A DNA stretch of 62,000 bases from Phoronis australis (Eukaryota; Phoronida; Phoronidae). Shown one piece after another: positions 58,665-62,000 of the stretch; the first letter of the stretch is position 1; the number at the start of each line of letters is the position of its first letter. The position numbers were made by a program, and so were the translations under genes. Under the pieces are notes generated by a model, which saw nothing but the letters and a program-made list of their open reading frames with translations, was not told the DNA's origin and made no database searches. The stretch lies in NCBI GenBank assembly GCA_002633005.1, contig NMRA01000186.1, positions 1 through 62,000 on the forward strand. The letters run 5' to 3'.

Positions 58665-59577
58665 GTGGGCGTAATTGGGCAGAGACCATTCCCCAGCGGC
58701 GTAGAACTTAATTTAGGGTCAAATATACATATACGTCCGACGGCCAGCGTATTTACAAAGTCCTTTAAGCGTCCACAATGTTTGTTATGCTCATTTATAT
58801 TAGAAGAATGAATTCATCAATGTCTTTATTATGTGTTCTCGTTTTGCATTTGTCAGTAATGCGGAATAATAGGTGACAAGACCTTGAGTTTCGATAGTTA
58901 TGACTGACCGGGCTGGAGCTCATAAGGCGTATACAGTTTGGTGTGTTAAACCGTTTCAAAGTTGTTTCAGTCTATAAGGATAATCGATCCAGATCCAGTA
59001 ACGAACTTTTCTGTGCGACAAAAACAGCGATATCGCAGTGATGCCCGTTTTAACACGCTTAACCAGCGCATGACGACTAGGTGAAAGAACGAAAGACGTG
59101 GTGCACTGCGTCCACGTGCACCTACGCCCTACTACACCACAGCGTCGATCTCCCCGGCACAAGACAAAGTCGTCGGCATGTCGATTTTAAATATGCCGAG
59201 CTCCCCCTAGATCCGCATCGTGGTTGATTTCTGGTGTAGAAGAATTAATGTAGGTTGTTGCCGACTGTAGCAGTGTTACCATTTACTGCTGCGTAACTAT
59301 ATATAAGATGTTTTCGTGAACCCTGCGAAGGTGACTACTGATGGCAAACAATGACTGCATCTGGAATTGTGATACCCCTGTACCTACGGGTGCATATCTA
59401 AATTAATTTGTTTTGCTTTATATCGTGTAAGGGAGCGTTTACATACTACGTCATCCAAAATTTGCCTCTTTTACCCCCTCTCCCCCTCTATCATAACCTG
59501 TCATCATGATTTNAACCTACAGTGCGTGTATTCTGTCTTTATGCCGTTTGTTTAACTGATCAAGTGTTGGTTTAAAT
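58665..59577. other. non-coding downstream of SLC23
   Basis: No AATAAA signal was seen close to the stop. A single N is at 59513. The minus-strand frame 58956-59162 has no recognisable domain. Confidence 0.4.
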
Positions 59578-60200
59578 TGTTAAAAATGCCAGCACATCGA
59601 AATCCAAAATCTATGACAAGCTTATCACAGTGGATGAGGCTGGTAGGAAAAATTGGGCTTCATCTCTTAGGAATTTGCTGCAAAGATATGCTTTTGGATT
59701 GGTATGGTATAATCAGGGAGTTAGCTGCGAAGCATCTTTTATTGTCATTTTTGAGCAGCGAATTAAAGATTGTTTTTACAAGACTGGAGCTTTGCTGTGG
59801 AGAATAGCTCAAAACTTAATATTCCTCATTTAAAATTGATCTTGAAATGGAATCCTATCTGTTGCGTGATATTCCAGTCTTTTTAGCAGTTATGGCTAAA
59901 TTACGTTGCTCCAACCATAACTCGATCATAGAGAAAGGTGGATATACTCCTGTGGATCAAAAATACCACGTGTGTTGTTTCTGTGTGTCCCTAATTGAAG
60001 ATGAATGCCATTTCATATGTGTTTGTAAGAAGTACTGTTCTCTAAGAACTGCATTTATACCCGAGTGATGCTGGTGTGAACCAAATAAACAAATTTGTAA
60101 TGCCAATGAAAATATCGGAGCCTATTGCTCAGATTAATCTAATAAAATTTGTATTTCACGCCACTGCCCTCAGGAAAAAGCTGCTCAGCGTTATCCTGTA
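59578..60200 (+). pseudogene. LINE ORF2 3'-terminal relic
   Basis: Pieces in shifting frames: SQWMRLVGKIG, FIVIFEQRIKDCFYKTGALL, YLLRDIPVFLAVMAKLRCSNH, IEKGGYTPVDQKYHVCCFC and EDECHFICVCKKY..LRTAFIPE. These are the C-terminal HxxE-rich and C.FC..DE.HF..C cysteine region of L1/Tx1-type ORF2 proteins. The RT itself is absent. AATAAA-like words follow at about 60240. It could belong to the same clade as 13803-16196. Confidence 0.65.
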
Positions 60201-60639
60201 AATTTCATGTAACATGTGGGCCAAGGCATTAAATGTTGTAATAAATAGATACTTTCGACTCTAATGGCAAACTAGTGTTGCTTTATAACAAGTTGCATTT
60301 GTCGCTATTTCAACTACTGATAAAACCAATTACCTAACTATACGTCAGCGGAGGCGGGGAAAAAGAAATGTTTTAATAAAGGCGGCCTCATTATGCCCCC
60401 ATAAGTATATGTTGGTGCATATGGTCATTTCTGCCCGGGGTCCGCTGCTGTATCTTGTAAATGCCTTACGGGATGCTGCAATGAGGGATATTTGACATTA
60501 TGTGTATCTATAAAGCAGACGGCGACGAATTTCGGGCTCCTCCGACTACCGTTTGGCCCCCTCCAACTGGCAGAGGCAATCTTAGCTTTTTAGGTTTCCA
60601 TCTGTAACTTCGGGTTTGGCGGATTTTCGCGAAATTTAG

Positions 60640-60915
60640 CCGCAAATAGGCTTCTATTAAATAAGTGGCGACTCCTTCCATTTTTCGGACGGACTTAATG
60701 TATTTTGTGCCTCTTGGTGGCTATTTTAAATTTTTTTGAGTACCAGTACGTTTTTTGTCGTTAGCCTCTCTATCCGCTAAACATGAGCATCGGCAGATTT
60801 GTTTCTGTCGTTAATTTCCCGACTGGTTTTACTGTTCTGGCATAGTAGCATCTTTTGCGCCCATACCAGTATCTCCCCAACTCTTTGGATCTTCTTAAAA
60901 TTTGGCATACTGGTT
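60640..60915 (+). repeat. degenerate module repeat, fourth locus
   Basis: TGTGCCTCTTGGTGGCTAT (60705), CTAAACATGAGCATCGGCAGAT (60777) and GGATCTTCTTAAAATTTGGCATA (60890) show the same motif pair as 12283-12960. Confidence 0.5.
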
Positions 60916-61020
60916 CATGGGCGGCACAGCACTGAAAAAAATTGGTTGCTAAAGCCCCCTCAGTCCCCCTGTGGTGCACCGCCTATAGACCATGTGTGGC
61001 TTAGCACTGAAAAAAGTAGG
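60913..61020 (+). repeat. GGGCGGCGCAGCACTG repeat, intergenic copy
   Basis: CATGGGCGGCACAGCACTGAAAA, CCCCCTGTGGTGCACCGCC and TTAGCACTGAAAAAAGTAGG parallel the exonised copy at 58533-58650. Confidence 0.8.
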
Positions 61021-62000
61021 GCTTATACTCGAGAAAAAAACAGTTTGATATAGGCACACGGGTCCATTAAATAGTGCAGTTCACCTCTGGTTTTACTCGC
61101 TTCTAAACTTAAGAACATTCAAATATACATCATACATAAAGCCAAATAAAACTTGTCTAAGTGCGAAACTCCCATCACAACACACAGGTTGTTAAACTAA
61201 AACCAACACTAACTTAACTAGTATAATTTATTGAATGGTAGTGAAGTACATACACAGCTTCAGTTAACAGTAGTGATCCAACAGATGGCGTTTGGTAAAG
61301 GAGAAATTTCCAAGTGTTGACTGAAACAATAGATGGCGTTTACATCGGTATATGGCTTGCTTCTACCATATCAAAAATCTACTGCGTAAGTGGAACCAGA
61401 TACATAGAGCGTGAATAAATGGGAACATACCTTAACTCACATGTACAATTTGAAAATTACACAGAAATGAAATCCAAAGATAACCTCCTTCACCACAGTG
61501 GTTGGAGAACATGGGGAAGTACTCCCCTGGTGGTGAACGACCACACTATTTGGGTGAAGACGAGGCGAGTTGTTCCAACATCCAACAAGGGGCAAATACA
61601 AGAATGTGAACATCTTATTCTAAGGCGAAAGTTGATTGAGACCCCCGGTGACGGTATATCAAGGAAATCTTACAACCTTTTTCACTCTTTGATTCAATCA
61701 AGGTGTCATGTTCATAGCCTGAACAATGAACAGTGGATTATCATTTCATCACATTATTCAATAGCCAATTCATCACAACAAGGAAATTGATAATAAAAGA
61801 TAATGCTAAACAAATGGACTACAAATACAAATACGGCTACAGGTTAGCAAACTACAATGTGATCAAATTGTAACAGCTAGTGTGGCGCCACCTATTGAGA
61901 TGATTATTTAGTAATCAGTGGTCAGCAGAATCCACTGAAGGTGACCACACCTCTGCGCAAAATTTCATGTAGAACAGAAATGAAGGAGCAAATTAACGCT
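61021..62000. other. non-coding; one unrecognised frame
   Basis: The frame 61419-61790 (+, 123 codons) ends in a stop and has no domain I recognise. It is not called as a gene. Short CAGATGGCGTTTGG / TAGATGGCGTTTAC words repeat at 61281 and 61331. Confidence 0.35.

Overview
The window reads as nuclear DNA of an animal, most likely a marine invertebrate. A hemichordate, lancelet or echinoderm would fit, but that is inference from genome texture, not a marker gene. It is AT-rich, its one clear host gene is split by GT-AG introns, and it carries many LINE relics, terminal-inverted-repeat (TIR) elements, tRNA-derived SINEs and microsatellites. I see no rRNA gene, intact tRNA gene or CRISPR array.

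The clear host gene is an SLC23 (nucleobase/ascorbate transporter, NAT) family member on the + strand. Ten exons from 42019 to 58664 have good splice sites and a fully consistent phase chain. A further candidate exon lies at 40464-40597 and a speculative 5' exon at 29055-29128; the first transmembrane region was not found. The protein is divergent. The membrane motif usually written ExxGD reads NSVGN, and the NAT signature reads [10 protein letters not shown]. Its last 44 residues come from a repeat element captured by the last exon.

Layout: 1-2.5 kb is non-coding with a tandem duplication. 2.5-3.8 kb is a frameshifted LINE reverse transcriptase (- strand). 4.1-7.0 kb is a decayed Polinton/Maverick-like element with capsid-type and cysteine-protease relics and a duplicated coiled-coil reading frame. 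7-13.8 kb is mostly non-coding with a broken THAP-domain exon (11.4 kb) and a degenerate repeat. 13.8-16.2 kb is an L1/Tx1-type LINE relic with an in-frame 33-bp minisatellite. 16.4-17.7 kb is a CR1/L2-like LINE relic on the - strand. 18-29 kb holds repeats, a pogo/Tigger-like MITE and a broken P2X7-like C-terminal domain (22.5 kb). 29-38 kb is a nest of repeats: a TTAA MITE, a roughly 4-kb inverted-repeat structure, three copies of a family about 1 kb long, SINEs, a long (GT)n tract and two long hairpins. 39.7-41.0 kb is bounded by a TTAA-flanked TIR pair.

The strongest candidate for an undescribed system is 46278-50025, inside an SLC23 intron. It is a 3.75-kb element with 50-bp TIRs, a perfect 6-bp target duplication (AGTCAA) and mirrored subterminal copies of a GCGATCGRGAACG motif. 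I could not assign it to a known DNA-transposon superfamily. After SLC23 the window ends with a LINE 3' relic (59.6-60.2 kb) and non-coding sequence.
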